DNA of 64,000 nt from Thalassobaculum litoreum DSM 18839 (GTDB taxonomy: Bacteria; Pseudomonadota; Alphaproteobacteria; Thalassobaculales; Thalassobaculaceae), in assembly GCF_900102465.1 (NCBI RefSeq), contig NZ_FNBW01000019.1, positions 32,065-96,064 of the forward strand, in the 5' to 3' direction. The stretch's first letter is position 1; each line of letters begins with the position of its first letter. The position numbers and the translations under genes are program-made. Below the pieces are notes generated by a model, which saw nothing but the letters and a program-made list of their open reading frames with translations, searched no databases and had not been told where the DNA came from. Positions 26,526-35,363 of this stretch are shown here, piece after piece.

Positions 26526-26658
26526 GCGAGTGTACCCTACATCTGGTCGTGGCAACGATATGGCAGGCCGAAACCTTGCCCAAGATCCGCTTGCCGGCAA
26601 TGCAATGGGCAACGATTCAATCCACGCGACGGTTCCAGCATCGATATAGGGAGTGGGC

Positions 26659-27474
26659 TCAGTCCTCCAGGACTTCAAGCTGCGCGGGGTGGGTGAGGTC
26701 GATCATCGGTCCGTTCGTCGGATAGACCCAGCCCCGCCCCCGCACCCGCCGGCCGGTCAGGTCCGGCAGCTCGATACCGGCCTTCCGGAACGCCCGGCGC
26801 GCGTCGCTCTCGGCCCGAAAGGTGAAGTCGTTGCGCCAGTCCAAACCGAAGTTCAGGTAGGCGGTACCGCGGACCAGGGCGGCGTCGACCACGCGGCCTT
26901 CGACGATCTGCCAGCTGTCCAGATCGCCCCAGGTCTCAGAGGGGTTGCGGATGCGGTAGAACCGGTCGGCCCAGATCCCGCGCCGGTTAGCCCGGGCGGT
27001 ACGCTCCAGGTCGAGCATGCTTCGGGCGCCGGTCGCGGTGCGGGGCCATGTGTAGACGCGGGCGAGGCCGCGCTGCAGCAGATGCCCCTGCAGCCAGGTG
27101 CCGTCGTCGACCACCAGATGGGCCAACGCCCGCTGCCAGCGGTCGCGCCGGTCGTCGGCGTAATGGAGGGTGACCGTCCGGCCCAGGCAGGCGGCGCTGG
27201 TTTCGACCGTCGCCTCGACGGCGTGCGGCCAGGCCGGAGAACCGTCGCGCGTCGGGGCCGGACCCTGGACGCCCGCCAGACGCACCCGCAGACCGTCTTC
27301 AAGGTCGATCGTATCGGCGGACAGAACGGCGGCGACCCGGCCGGTCTCCCCCGGCGTCAGGCCGGGGGGAAGAGGGGGACCGGGTCTGGCCGGCTTGGCC
27401 CCCGACAGCAACACCGCCCCGCCCGCGACCAGGGCGGTGCGGAGCAGCGATCGTCGGGTCGGCCGGGTGGTCAT
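26659..27474 (-). CDS. Staphylococcal-nuclease-fold protein with Tat-like signal
   Basis: 271 residues. The N-terminus 'TRPTRRSLLRTALVAGGAVL' is a twin-arginine-type or Sec signal. The SNase-like OB fold follows: 'VLSADTIDLEDGLRVRLAG', 'PHAVEATVETSAACLGRTV', 'RWQRALAHLVVDDGTWLQG', 'LERTARANRRGIWAD'. Candidate catalytic Arg, Glu and Arg are at the expected places. The C-terminal ~85 residues ('WQIVEGRVVDAALVRGTAYL', 'DLTGRRVRGRGWVYPTNGP') form a second OB-like domain. It is probably a periplasmic nuclease or nucleic-acid-binding protein. It lies 12 bases after dps on the same strand. Confidence 0.78.
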   Translation of the reverse strand: MTTRPTRRSLLRTALVAGGAVLLSGAKPARPGPPLPPGLTPGETGRVAAVLSADTIDLEDGLRVRLAGVQGPAPTRDGSPAWPHAVEATVETSAACLGRTVTLHYADDRRDRWQRALAHLVVDDGTWLQGHLLQRGLARVYTWPRTATGARSMLDLERTARANRRGIWADRFYRIRNPSETWGDLDSWQIVEGRVVDAALVRGTAYLNFGLDWRNDFTFRAESDARRAFRKAGIELPDLTGRRVRGRGWVYPTNGPMIDLTHPAQLEVLED

Positions 27475-27485
27475 CGGATCCCGCG

Positions 27486-27932
27486 TCAGGCCTTCAGGCT
27501 GCGGAGCATCCAGGCATGCTTGTCGTGGGTGGTCAGCCGCGCGGTCAGCATGTCGGCGGTCGCCGGATCACCGGCGTCCTCGGCCACGGAAATGCCGTCG
27601 CGCAGGGTGGCGCCCATGGTCTCGTGGCTGGCGGCGAGGTCGGAGACCATCGCCTTTGCATCGGCATTCTGCTTGGCGTCGGCGATCTTGGTCGCGTCCA
27701 TGAAGACCTGGAAGCTGCCCGGCGCCGGCGCGCCCAGGGCGCGGATGCGCTCCGCCAACTCGTCGACCGCGCCATGGGCGTCGTTGTACTGCTCCTCGAA
27801 CAGGTTATGCAGCCCGTAGAAGGTCGGGCCCTCGACGTTCCAGTGATAGTTCTGCGTCTTCAGAGCCAGCGCGTAGGTGTCGGCCAGAGCCTGTTCCAGG
27901 GCGGCAATCACAGGTTTGCTATTCGCGGACAT
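27486..27932 (-). CDS. dps: Dps-family ferritin-like DNA-protection protein
   Basis: 148 residues. Dodecameric iron-storage protein that oxidises Fe(II) with peroxide and shields DNA. The ferroxidase motif is 'LKTQNYHWNVEGPTFYGLH' plus 'FEEQYNDAHGAVDELAERIR' (His, Asp and Glu at the inter-subunit site). The strong Shine-Dalgarno AAAGGAGGG precedes the ATG. It is divergent from oxyR with an OxyR-type operator between them, so peroxide induction is likely. Confidence 0.95.
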   Translation of the reverse strand: MSANSKPVIAALEQALADTYALALKTQNYHWNVEGPTFYGLHNLFEEQYNDAHGAVDELAERIRALGAPAPGSFQVFMDATKIADAKQNADAKAMVSDLAASHETMGATLRDGISVAEDAGDPATADMLTARLTTHDKHAWMLRSLKA

Positions 27933-28046
27933 AAAAGGTCCCTCCTTTATCTCTCGTCGGGATGAAGCATGGCAGCCCGAATTCGGGCTTGGAGTTGATA
28001 TGGGAGCTCAAGAACGATCCGCTAATCAATAAATCCCACCGGTGTG

Positions 28047-28061
28047 ATAGTTTAAAGCTAT
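28047..28061. promoter_or_regulatory. OxyR-type half operator in the dps-oxyR gap
   Basis: ATAGTTTAAAGCTAT matches one OxyR dyad unit (ATAGnTnnnAnCTAT) at every defined position. It lies across the oxyR start codon (ATG 28060), in the region between divergent dps and oxyR. A second unit at the expected 7-base spacing is only weakly recognisable upstream. The position suits autorepression of oxyR and control of dps. Confidence 0.75.
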
Positions 28062-29043
28062 GAGTACCAACGGTCTGAGTTTGCGCGAACTCGAGTATCT
28101 GGTGGCGGTGTCCGAGCACGGGCATTTCGGCCGGGCGGCGGAAGCCTGCCATGTCAGCCAGCCGTCGCTTTCGGCCGGTGTCCGCAAGGTCGAGGAACTC
28201 CTTGGTTTCCGGGTCTTCGAGCGGACCAGCCGCACGGTCTTGCTCACCCGTCGCGGCGCCGTCGCGGTCGATCGCGCGCGGCAGACGATCGCGGCCGCCG
28301 AGCACTTCCTGTCCACCGCGCCGGCCAGCGGCAATCCCCTGTCCGGACGCTTCGTGATCGGAGCGATTGCGACAATCGGTCCCTATCTCTTCCGTCACGT
28401 GCTCGGTCCGCTGCGCCGGGAGCATCCGGATCTCGATCTGATCATCGAGGAAGGACTGACCGGCCATCTCATCGACCGGCTGCGCGAGGGGGCCCTGGAC
28501 GCGGTCATCCTCTCCCCGCCCGTTGCCGATGAGGGCCTGGTGATCGAGCCCTGCTACCGCGAGCGGTTTCACCTGGCCGAGGCGGCGGGCGACCCCTTGC
28601 CCGCCGGTCCGGCGAACCTGGCCGCCCTGGATATGCAGGGCGCGGTTCTGCTGGAGGAGGGCCACTGCCTGCGGGATCAGACCCTGTCGATCTGCTCCGC
28701 CGCGGGCATCCGGCCGCGGCAGACGGCCATGAGCCTGGAGACCCTGAAGGCGATCGTCGCCGCCGGCACCGGCTTCAGCCTCATTCCGGAGACGGCGACG
28801 GACGACACGCTGGGCGGTCTCATCCGCTACCGGCCGTTCAGCGATCCCCGGATCGGGCGCACCGTGGCGCTGGCCTGGCGGCGCAGCCGGACGGAAGACG
28901 ACGATGTCCGCAGCCTGCTGGCCCTGCTGCGCCGCGCGTCGCCGCCGGGTGCGATCCCGATCGAGGGCGCGCGCATCGAGGGTTTTGACAATGGCCGGGC
29001 GGAAGCGGATAACCGGGCAGTTCAGAAGGGAGGACGGCCGTGA
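28060..29043 (+). CDS. oxyR: Peroxide-sensing LysR-family regulator OxyR
   Basis: 327 residues. The N-terminal winged helix reads 'LRELEYLVAVSEHGHFGRAA' and 'CHVSQPSLSAGVRKVEELLG'. In the regulatory domain C203 and C212 lie in 'EEGHCLRDQTLSICSAAG', which matches the peroxide-reactive Cys199 and Cys208 block of OxyR and separates it from generic LysR proteins. Start ATG 28060 lacks a good ribosome-binding site and overlaps the OxyR operator. Its stop overlaps the GTG start of the next gene. Confidence 0.93.
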   Translation: MSTNGLSLRELEYLVAVSEHGHFGRAAEACHVSQPSLSAGVRKVEELLGFRVFERTSRTVLLTRRGAVAVDRARQTIAAAEHFLSTAPASGNPLSGRFVIGAIATIGPYLFRHVLGPLRREHPDLDLIIEEGLTGHLIDRLREGALDAVILSPPVADEGLVIEPCYRERFHLAEAAGDPLPAGPANLAALDMQGAVLLEEGHCLRDQTLSICSAAGIRPRQTAMSLETLKAIVAAGTGFSLIPETATDDTLGGLIRYRPFSDPRIGRTVALAWRRSRTEDDDVRSLLALLRRASPPGAIPIEGARIEGFDNGRAEADNRAVQKGGRP

Positions 29044-30011
29044 TCCGCGACGAACTGTTTCCGGAAATTGCTTCTCGGCGAAACGGCTTCCTCGAGGTCG
29101 GCGACGGCCACACGATCTACTGGGAGGAGAGCGGCGCCCGTGAGGGCATTCCCGTCGTCTTCCTGCATGGCGGGCCGGGATCCGGAACCTCGCCGACCCA
29201 GCGCCGGTTCTTCGATCCCCGGGCCTACCGCATCATCCTGTTCGACCAGCGCGGTGCCGGGCGCTCGACACCCCGCGCCGGGATCGAGGCCAACACGACG
29301 CCGCACCTGATCGCCGATATGGAGCGCCTGCGTCAGCATCTCGACATCGAGGCATGGCTGGTCTTCGGCGGGTCGTGGGGCTCCACTCTGGCGCTGGCTT
29401 ATGGTCAGGCCCACCCGGATCGGTGCCTCGGGTTCGTGCTGCGCGGCGTCTTCCTCGGCCGGCGGAACGAGATCGACTGGTTCATGAACGGCATGCGCGG
29501 GTTCTTCCCCGAGGTCTGGCGGAGCTTCGCCGAGTTCATCCCCGCCGCCGAACGCGCCGACCTGCTGCGGGCCTATCACCGGCGGCTGACCGATCCCGAT
29601 CCCAAGGAACACCTGCCGGCCGCCAGGCATTGGGCGCGCTACGAGAAGGCCTGCTCCTCGCTGCTCCCCGAACCCGAGCAGATCTGGTCCGCGGAGGATC
29701 CGAACCACGCGCTGAATCTGGCGCGGATCGAGGCCCACTACTTCCTCAACGACATGTTCCTGCCGGACGGCGGTCTGCTGGCCGGCGTCGAGCGGATCCG
29801 ACATCTTCCCGCGACCATCGTCCAGGGACGCTACGATGTGATCTGTCCGCCGGAGAGCGCCCACGCGCTGGCCCGTGCGTGGGCGGGCGCGGAGCTGGTC
29901 TACGTGCCCGATGCCGGCCATGCGGCGATGGAGCCGGGAGTGCGCCGCGCCCTGGTCCGGGCGACCGAGCGGTTCAAGACGACCCTGCGCCAGCCGGTTC
30001 GCGTCGGTTGA
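29040..30011 (+). CDS. pip: Proline iminopeptidase
   Basis: 323 residues, alpha/beta hydrolase (peptidase family S33) that removes N-terminal proline from peptides. The oxyanion motif is 'VVFLHGGPGSGTSPTQRRFF', and 'LFDQRGAGRSTPRAG' follows. The nucleophile is in 'VFGGSWGSTLALAYGQAHP', the acid in 'VQGRYDVICPP', and the His in 'PDAGHAAMEPG'. The GTG start at 29040 overlaps the oxyR stop (GTGA), indicating co-transcription with oxyR. Confidence 0.93.
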   Translation: MIRDELFPEIASRRNGFLEVGDGHTIYWEESGAREGIPVVFLHGGPGSGTSPTQRRFFDPRAYRIILFDQRGAGRSTPRAGIEANTTPHLIADMERLRQHLDIEAWLVFGGSWGSTLALAYGQAHPDRCLGFVLRGVFLGRRNEIDWFMNGMRGFFPEVWRSFAEFIPAAERADLLRAYHRRLTDPDPKEHLPAARHWARYEKACSSLLPEPEQIWSAEDPNHALNLARIEAHYFLNDMFLPDGGLLAGVERIRHLPATIVQGRYDVICPPESAHALARAWAGAELVYVPDAGHAAMEPGVRRALVRATERFKTTLRQPVRVG

Positions 30012-30114
30012 GCGGAGTATCGCCGCTTGAAGCGGCGGGCAGGCTCTCTATGATGCCGATATCCAATGAATTTTTCCGCCGCGCGCGGATTTTTCGCAGC
30101 CTGGGAGACGATCG

Positions 30115-30630
30115 TTGCGCCAGCCTCTCGCCACTGCCCTGATCCTCGCCGTCGCCCTGTGGCTCGGGGCCGTGGGCCAAGCCCGGGCGGAGGAGCCCGA
30201 CTTCCTGACCGTCGGTGCCGGCTACTACGACCTGTTCGACGATCAGGCCGCCGCCGAGGCCCGCTTCGAATACCGGTTCTCCGAGAAGAACAAGCTGCTC
30301 TGGTTCACGCCCTTCGTCGGGCTGACCGCCACCTCCGACGCGGCGACCTACGGCTATGCCGGGATCGCGCTGGACGTGTTCTTCGGCAACCGGTGGGTGG
30401 CGACGCCGACCTTCGCCGCCGGGCTGTACGGCAATGGCGACGGCAAGGATCTGGGGCACGCGATCGAGTTCCGATCGGGCCTGGAGGTCGCCTACCGGTT
30501 CGACGACTACTCCCGTGTCGGCCTGTCCTTCACCCACATCTCCAATGCCGGCATCGGCGAGCGCAATCCAGGCGTGGAATCGCTGGTGCTGTTCTATTCG
30601 GTGCCGTTCGACGCCGTCTTCGGGGAGTAG
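30115..30630 (+). CDS. PagL-like lipid A 3-O-deacylase (acyloxyacyl hydrolase family)
   Basis: 171 residues from TTG 30115, with GGGAGA upstream. A signal peptide is present ('ALILAVALWLGAVGQARA-EE'). The mature protein has alternating beta-barrel strands. The catalytic triad pattern of PagL is visible: H141-x-S143-N in 'FTHISNAGIGERNPGVES' and E155. It would remove the 3-position acyl chain of lipid A in the outer membrane. The upstream in-frame context contains no better ATG. It lies 15 bases before the rhomboid gene, so the pair is probably one unit. Confidence 0.82.
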   Translation: MRQPLATALILAVALWLGAVGQARAEEPDFLTVGAGYYDLFDDQAAAEARFEYRFSEKNKLLWFTPFVGLTATSDAATYGYAGIALDVFFGNRWVATPTFAAGLYGNGDGKDLGHAIEFRSGLEVAYRFDDYSRVGLSFTHISNAGIGERNPGVESLVLFYSVPFDAVFGE

Positions 30631-30645
30631 GCTGCGCCAGGCCGC

Positions 30646-31332
30646 ATGCCGGATCCCATCCCCTTTCGACCGCGGCCCCAGGTCCCGCCCGAGCCAAAGC
30701 CCTCGCTGCCGGTCGTGACCGTTCTGCTGTGTCTGGGACTGTCGGTCGTCTATCTGTGGCAGACCGGCCTGGACGTCTATGGCGACCTGGTCCTGATCAG
30801 CGGCTACGCGCTGACGCCCGCGGATCTGTTCGGCCTGCGCCTGCGCCCGCCGGAGATCGAGGGCGTGCCGCCAATCGCAACGCTCGTGACCGCCCAGTTT
30901 CTGCATGGCGGGTGGTTACACCTGCTGGGCAATGTCGTCGCCATCCTGCTCGCGGGCATTCTGGTGGAGCGCCGCGCCGGGGGAGTGCGGACCCTGGCGG
31001 TCTTCCTGCTGTCCGGGGTCGCCGGCCTGGCGGTGGAGGCGGCCGCCGCGCCGGGGTCGACCGCGCCGATCCTGGGGGCCAGCGCCGGGGCGGCCGGGCT
31101 GATGGGCGGCGTGCTTCGACTGGATCCACGCGGCCGGATCCATATTCCCTGGCCGGGCGGCGGGCGCCCCCGCCTGCGGGCGGTGCCGGCGCTGCCGGTG
31201 ATCGGTGTCTGGCTGATCGCCCAGGTCGCCGGGCTGGCCTTCGCGGCGGGCGAGCCGGTCGCCTTCCTGGCCCATGGCACAGGCTTCGTGGTCGGGGCGC
31301 TGCTGGCCGGCGGCCGGCCGGCGGCTACATGA
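30646..31332 (+). CDS. Rhomboid-family intramembrane serine protease
   Basis: 228 residues with about six membrane helices. The rhomboid L1/TM2 signature is 'FLHGGWLHLLGNV' (H87, H92, N96). The catalytic serine S146 is in 'LGASAGAAGLMGG', with Ala where the usual GxSG has Gly. The catalytic His is H210 in 'AFLAHGTGFVVG'. A proline-rich cytosolic N-terminus precedes TM1. The substrate is not predictable. The last 8 bases overlap the convergent gene at 31325. Confidence 0.85.
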   Translation: MPDPIPFRPRPQVPPEPKPSLPVVTVLLCLGLSVVYLWQTGLDVYGDLVLISGYALTPADLFGLRLRPPEIEGVPPIATLVTAQFLHGGWLHLLGNVVAILLAGILVERRAGGVRTLAVFLLSGVAGLAVEAAAAPGSTAPILGASAGAAGLMGGVLRLDPRGRIHIPWPGGGRPRLRAVPALPVIGVWLIAQVAGLAFAAGEPVAFLAHGTGFVVGALLAGGRPAAT

Positions 31333-32296
31333 TGGTGGAGGGCGCGGAGTGTTCCAGCTTGAGCAGCTTGTCCAGGCCGGGCGCCAGGTCCGACTGAACG
31401 AACTCGGCCCGCTTGTGCGGGCTGCCGGTATGGTGCGGGAACTTGGTCTCCCAGGCGTCCAGCTTGACCGTCAGGCCGCAGAGCACGCCGCCGATGGTCT
31501 CGTGGTGGCTGATGATCAGGGCGTGCAGCTTCTGGAAGCTCTCCATGGAGATATTGTCCCAGAAGCTCTGTGAGTTGCGGTCGAAGGACTCGAACCGGCC
31601 GGTCACCGAGCCCAGCAACTCGTTGAGACCGCCACGCACGGCCTCGCATCTTTCCATCAGCTGATGGTTCTCCCGCAGCATGGTGCCGCGCATCTCGTCC
31701 ATCCAGTCGGTGAGCTGGTCGAATTTCGGGACGATCTCGTCCAGGCAGCGCCGGAAATAGGAAAGCGACAGATAGATGTCGCCGTATTTCTCCAGGAAGT
31801 CGGGGATGTCGGCGACCGTGATGTTCATCATCGCGGCGATCTTCTGCATGTTCTTCAGCGCGACCTTGCGGTCGACATTGGTGAACATCTCGATGATCTG
31901 GCCGGAATTGCTGACATTGTCAGTGTTGGCGCCGAAGACGTTGACCACCAACGGGCGGGTGAACGACTTCATGTAGTCGGTGAGGCGTGCCTCCATCGTC
32001 GGCGACAGGGTCAGATCGGTGGTGTGCCGGACGTCGATCTTCAGATCGCGCAGGGAGTTGCGGAGCGAGAAGACGTCGAAACTGTTCAGTTCGGCCAACT
32101 CATAGAGCACCGCCATGTCGGCCTTGAGGTCTTCCTCGTCGGCGCCGATGAAGTCCGGCAGGGCCTTGATCTGGATGAGACCGGCCCCGGTGCTGTGGTC
32201 GTGGAACAGCTCGAGTTCGGAATTCAGCTGCGCCGATTTGATCAGCCGGGCACGCGCCAGGCCTGGCAGGCGCAGGGGCACGATGCGCAGCGGCAT
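31325..32296 (-). CDS. Conserved-looking helical protein of unknown function
   Basis: 323 residues, no family recognised. The composition is well balanced and codon usage matches neighbours, so it is a real gene. It is predicted largely helical with amphipathic stretches ('LYELAELNSFDVFSLRNSL', 'ALKNMQKIAAMMNITVADI', 'LRENHQLMERCEAVRGGLNE', 'SFQKLHALIISHHETIGG'). No signal peptide or membrane segment is evident. The start ATG 32296 may be a few codons off. The strand and the gap to hspQ suggest a monocistronic gene. Confidence 0.7.
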   Translation of the reverse strand: MPLRIVPLRLPGLARARLIKSAQLNSELELFHDHSTGAGLIQIKALPDFIGADEEDLKADMAVLYELAELNSFDVFSLRNSLRDLKIDVRHTTDLTLSPTMEARLTDYMKSFTRPLVVNVFGANTDNVSNSGQIIEMFTNVDRKVALKNMQKIAAMMNITVADIPDFLEKYGDIYLSLSYFRRCLDEIVPKFDQLTDWMDEMRGTMLRENHQLMERCEAVRGGLNELLGSVTGRFESFDRNSQSFWDNISMESFQKLHALIISHHETIGGVLCGLTVKLDAWETKFPHHTGSPHKRAEFVQSDLAPGLDKLLKLEHSAPSTIM

Positions 32297-32702
32297 GATG
32301 TGCAGGGAGTCCCGGTCGAGATCTGAGAGGTCGTCTAGAATGTCTTTGCCCTAGGGTTCCGCTTCGGCGGGACAAACCATGATGCGCTACCTGCGATTGC
32401 TCAAGGTGAAAACGCACTCCGGTTTACCCAAGATAAGCCGAATTCCGTTTTACCCTGCGATTTCGCGGTCAATCCACGTGTAGGGGCGGCATATGCGCCG
32501 CGCGGCCTTCCCCTTGCGTGTTCGTGCCGGCGGTGTATGTCACTCCCTCGGCCTCGGCGGCGCGGGCGGGACATGGTGGCAGGATGGGGTTGCGGGACAG
32601 GGCCGCAGGATACGGCGGATTTCAGGCCCGCCCTTGCTCTCGGGCCGCCATTGGCCAAATATATTAGTATGGAAATCAACCTCTTCAGAATCGGGCAGGA
32701 CT
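32297..32702. other. Intergenic region upstream of hspQ
   Basis: About 405 bases between the divergent unknown gene and hspQ. An open frame runs through part of it in the hspQ frame from 32493, but it lacks a ribosome-binding site and reads as non-coding. The hspQ promoter candidate at 32633-32662 is the only assigned element. Confidence 0.5.
32633..32662 (+). promoter_or_regulatory. Possible sigma-32 promoter of hspQ
   Basis: CTTG at 32633-32636, an 18-base spacer, then CCAAATAT at 32655-32662. The first element is perfect and the second is a partial match to the heat-shock -10 (CCCCATNT / CYTATNT). It lies about 40 bases upstream of the hspQ start, where a heat-shock promoter is expected. 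Confidence 0.5.
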
Positions 32703-33029
32703 ATGAAAATCGTTGAGCCCAAATTTCCGATCGGCGCCGTGGTCAAGCACCGGCATTTCGATTTTCGCGGCGTCGTGTTCGATATCGACCCGGAGTTTTC
32801 GAATACCGAGGAATGGTACAACTCCATCCCGGAAGACCGCCGGCCGAAGCGCGATCAGCCATTTTATCATCTGTTCGCGGAGAATCCGCAGAGCTACTAC
32901 ATCGCCTATGTCTCCGAGCAGAATCTGATCGACGACGCGTCCAACGGGCCGGTCGATCATCCGCAGATCGGCGAGATGTTCAGCACCAGTGGCGACGGGC
33001 GCTACGTGATGCGCCAGATCAACGCCTGA
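32703..33029 (+). CDS. hspQ: Heat shock protein HspQ (YccV family)
   Basis: 108 residues from ATG 32703. The sequence follows the family throughout: 'KFPIGAVVKHRHFDFRGVVF', 'DIDPEFSNTEEWYNSIPE', 'KRDQPFYHLFAENPQSYYI', 'AYVSEQNLI'. HspQ-type proteins bind hemimethylated DNA in vitro and act as protease specificity factors, and are heat inducible in enterobacteria. The longer open frame from 32493 adds 70 residues with no family match. Confidence 0.93.
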   Translation: MKIVEPKFPIGAVVKHRHFDFRGVVFDIDPEFSNTEEWYNSIPEDRRPKRDQPFYHLFAENPQSYYIAYVSEQNLIDDASNGPVDHPQIGEMFSTSGDGRYVMRQINA

Positions 33030-33067
33030 GGCGCCCGGAGGCTTGCGACCCGGCCCGTATGACGGCG

Positions 33068-33988
33068 TTAGGACAATCCATAGATCGGTGCGCCCGCGAC
33101 CGGCAGGTCGGCCGCGAGGATAGATCCGCTCTCGCTTTCGGTGATGAACAGCGTCCGCCGGTCCGGTCCGCCGAACGCGATATTCGTCGTGCCGAGACCG
33201 AGCGGGGAGCGGATGCGGTGCAGCGGCTCGCCAAGCGGCGAGAAATGCCAGACCGAGCCGAGGCCGAAATGGGCGACGACCAGGCCGCCGGTCTCGTCTA
33301 TCGCCAGCCCGTCGGGACCGTGGCCGCCGGACAGCTGGATGAACTGTCCGACCTTGGAGACGTGGCCGTCCGGCATGAACGGCAGCCGCCAGATCGCGTT
33401 GGCCCGGGTCATCGCCACGTAAAGCCAGTTCTCCTGCGGGGTCAGAACCAGGCCGTTCGGCGAGGGGGCATTGTCCAACAGCTTGTCGAGCCGGCCGCCG
33501 GCGGTGAGCCGGAACACCCGGCCGCGGGGATCGTGGAGGCCGGTCTGTCCCTGATCGGTGAAGTAGAGGTCGCCATTGGCGGCGAAGTGCAGATCGTTGA
33601 CGCCGATCAGCCCTTCGGAATAGCGGTCCCCGACAACGGTCTCGATCACGCCGGTCGTCGGGTCGAGTGCCAGGACGCCCTTGCGGTAGTCGGCGATGAA
33701 GGCGCGGCCGTCGGCGTGGAACTTCAGCCCGTTCGGCCAACCGTCATATTCGGTCACCACATCCCAGTCCTTACCGTCGGCGGAGAGCCTCAGGATGCGT
33801 CCGTTGGGGATGTCGACCAGCCACAGGTTGCCGTCGCGGTCGAAGCTCGGCCCCTCCAGGAAGCACTCGGTGGCCATGCCCGGGCGGTTGCCCTTGGCCC
33901 AGCTGGAGCCGGTGTCCTTGCGAAGGCGGTCGGGGAAGCGGGCGAAGAGGCGGGCGTCGATATCGACGGGCGGGGCGAACAAGCTCAT
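33068..33988 (-). CDS. SMP-30/gluconolactonase-like beta-propeller protein
   Basis: 306 residues. Six-bladed propeller repeats are visible ('GPSFDRDGNLWLVDIPNGRI', 'NDLHFAANGDLYFTDQG', 'PSPNGLVLTPQENWLYVAMT', 'GPDGLAIDETGGLVVAHFG'). The metal ligands of the SMP-30/LRE family are present: Glu in 'FLEGPSF', Asn in 'SPNGLVL', Asp in 'PDGLAID'. It probably hydrolyses a sugar lactone; the substrate is open. It is convergent with hspQ. Confidence 0.88.
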   Translation of the reverse strand: MSLFAPPVDIDARLFARFPDRLRKDTGSSWAKGNRPGMATECFLEGPSFDRDGNLWLVDIPNGRILRLSADGKDWDVVTEYDGWPNGLKFHADGRAFIADYRKGVLALDPTTGVIETVVGDRYSEGLIGVNDLHFAANGDLYFTDQGQTGLHDPRGRVFRLTAGGRLDKLLDNAPSPNGLVLTPQENWLYVAMTRANAIWRLPFMPDGHVSKVGQFIQLSGGHGPDGLAIDETGGLVVAHFGLGSVWHFSPLGEPLHRIRSPLGLGTTNIAFGGPDRRTLFITESESGSILAADLPVAGAPIYGLS

Positions 33989-34122
33989 GGCCGGCAGGCT
34001 AGTTCAGAATGTACCGACCAGGAAAGCCGTGATCGCGGGGTCGGCAGCGCCGATGAGCGGTCGAGTCAGAAAAAGAATGCCGGCGAGTGGCATTTCGGGC
34101 CCGCCCGGCCGGTCGGGTTCGC

Positions 34123-35313
34123 ATGACCCCGTTCGTCAGATTATCCGCCGCCGGCTTCGCCGCGACCGCCATCACCTATGGCCCGGCCCGAATGGGTTTC
34201 GGGCTGTTTCTGCCGCAGTTGAAGTCGGCGTTTGCAATCTCCACCCATGTTGCTGGCGTGGTCTCCAGCCTGGGTTTTCTCGGCTTCTTCGCGGGTCTGC
34301 TGGCCTCGCAGGTCATGACCAATCGGATCGGACCTCGGCTGCCGGTCGCAGCAGGACTGGCTGCGGCGACTGCCGGTATCGCGGTGGCAGCGGCCGCGCC
34401 GAACTGGCAGACCTTGTGCGTTGGGGTGGTGCTGGCGATGTCGAGCGCCGGGTTTTCCTGGACGCCCTTCAACAACGCGGTTCACCGGTCGGTCGAGGAC
34501 GGTTGGCGGCCGGGAGCGCTTTCCTCGGTGAGCAGCGGCACAGGCTTCGGAATTGCCGTTGCGGGGATTGCGGCGCTTGTCATGAGCATGAGCGGTCTGT
34601 CTTGGCGCCAATGCTGGGTGGCGTTCGCCCTCGGCAGCGTGCTTGCCCTGCTTCTCAATTGGCGGTCCCTGCGGGATGTCGCCGGAACGCCGGGCCCGGA
34701 CCCCGTGCAGCGATGGAGCGTGCTGCTACAGCCCTCGGCCGCGCCGATCTTTGCCCTTGCCCTCTGCTATGGCATCACCTCGGCGATCTACATCTCGTTC
34801 GCAGCCGATGGCGTCGCCCAGGCGGGCGGATTGCCGGATCTGCAGGCGGGCGCGTCCGGCGGGCTCATTTTCCTGTGTTACGGACTGTTCGGCCTCAGCG
34901 GCCTGTACTCCGGTCGGTTGAAGGCCGCGATCGGTCTGCCTTGGCTGCTACGGCTCCTCATGCTGGCGTCCGCCCTGTCTTTCGGTCTCCTCGCCCTGGT
35001 GCCGACGGTCTGGCCGGGTGTCGTGCTTTCGGCCGGTCTGCAGGGCGTCAACGTGATGATGATGAGTGCCGTCCTGGCGTTCTGGTCGGACCGACTGTTT
35101 CCCACCCTCCCGTCGCAGAGTTTCACCGCGGTCCTGCTGGCTGTCGCCGCGGGCTGCGTCCTGGGCCCGGTTGCGGCCGGATTTGTCTCCAGTACGGTCG
35201 GCATGACGCCGATGTTCCTCGGTACCGCCGGCCTTGCCACGGCCGCAGCGGCGGCCGTGCGCACACGCTTCATCAGCGAACAGCCTGCGGCTGGTGACGG
35301 AATCACGGGGTGA
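34123..35313 (+). CDS. MFS transporter (YbfB/YjiJ-like)
   Basis: 396 residues from ATG 34123 (ATG 34087 is possible), with about 12 membrane helices. The N-terminal 'TYGPARMGFGLFLPQLKSAF' and 'AGVVSSLGFLGFFAGLLASQ' resemble the YbfB/YjiJ group of the major facilitator superfamily. The loop 'NRIGPRLPVAAG' is the conserved motif A region in weakened form. Substrate unknown. A perfect inverted repeat follows the stop at 35364-35402. Confidence 0.8.
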   Translation: MTPFVRLSAAGFAATAITYGPARMGFGLFLPQLKSAFAISTHVAGVVSSLGFLGFFAGLLASQVMTNRIGPRLPVAAGLAAATAGIAVAAAAPNWQTLCVGVVLAMSSAGFSWTPFNNAVHRSVEDGWRPGALSSVSSGTGFGIAVAGIAALVMSMSGLSWRQCWVAFALGSVLALLLNWRSLRDVAGTPGPDPVQRWSVLLQPSAAPIFALALCYGITSAIYISFAADGVAQAGGLPDLQAGASGGLIFLCYGLFGLSGLYSGRLKAAIGLPWLLRLLMLASALSFGLLALVPTVWPGVVLSAGLQGVNVMMMSAVLAFWSDRLFPTLPSQSFTAVLLAVAAGCVLGPVAAGFVSSTVGMTPMFLGTAGLATAAAAAVRTRFISEQPAAGDGITG

Positions 35314-35363
35314 TCCCGTCGCCGGGCGGTATGTTCGAGCTTCTTGCTTTGGAGATAAACTCA

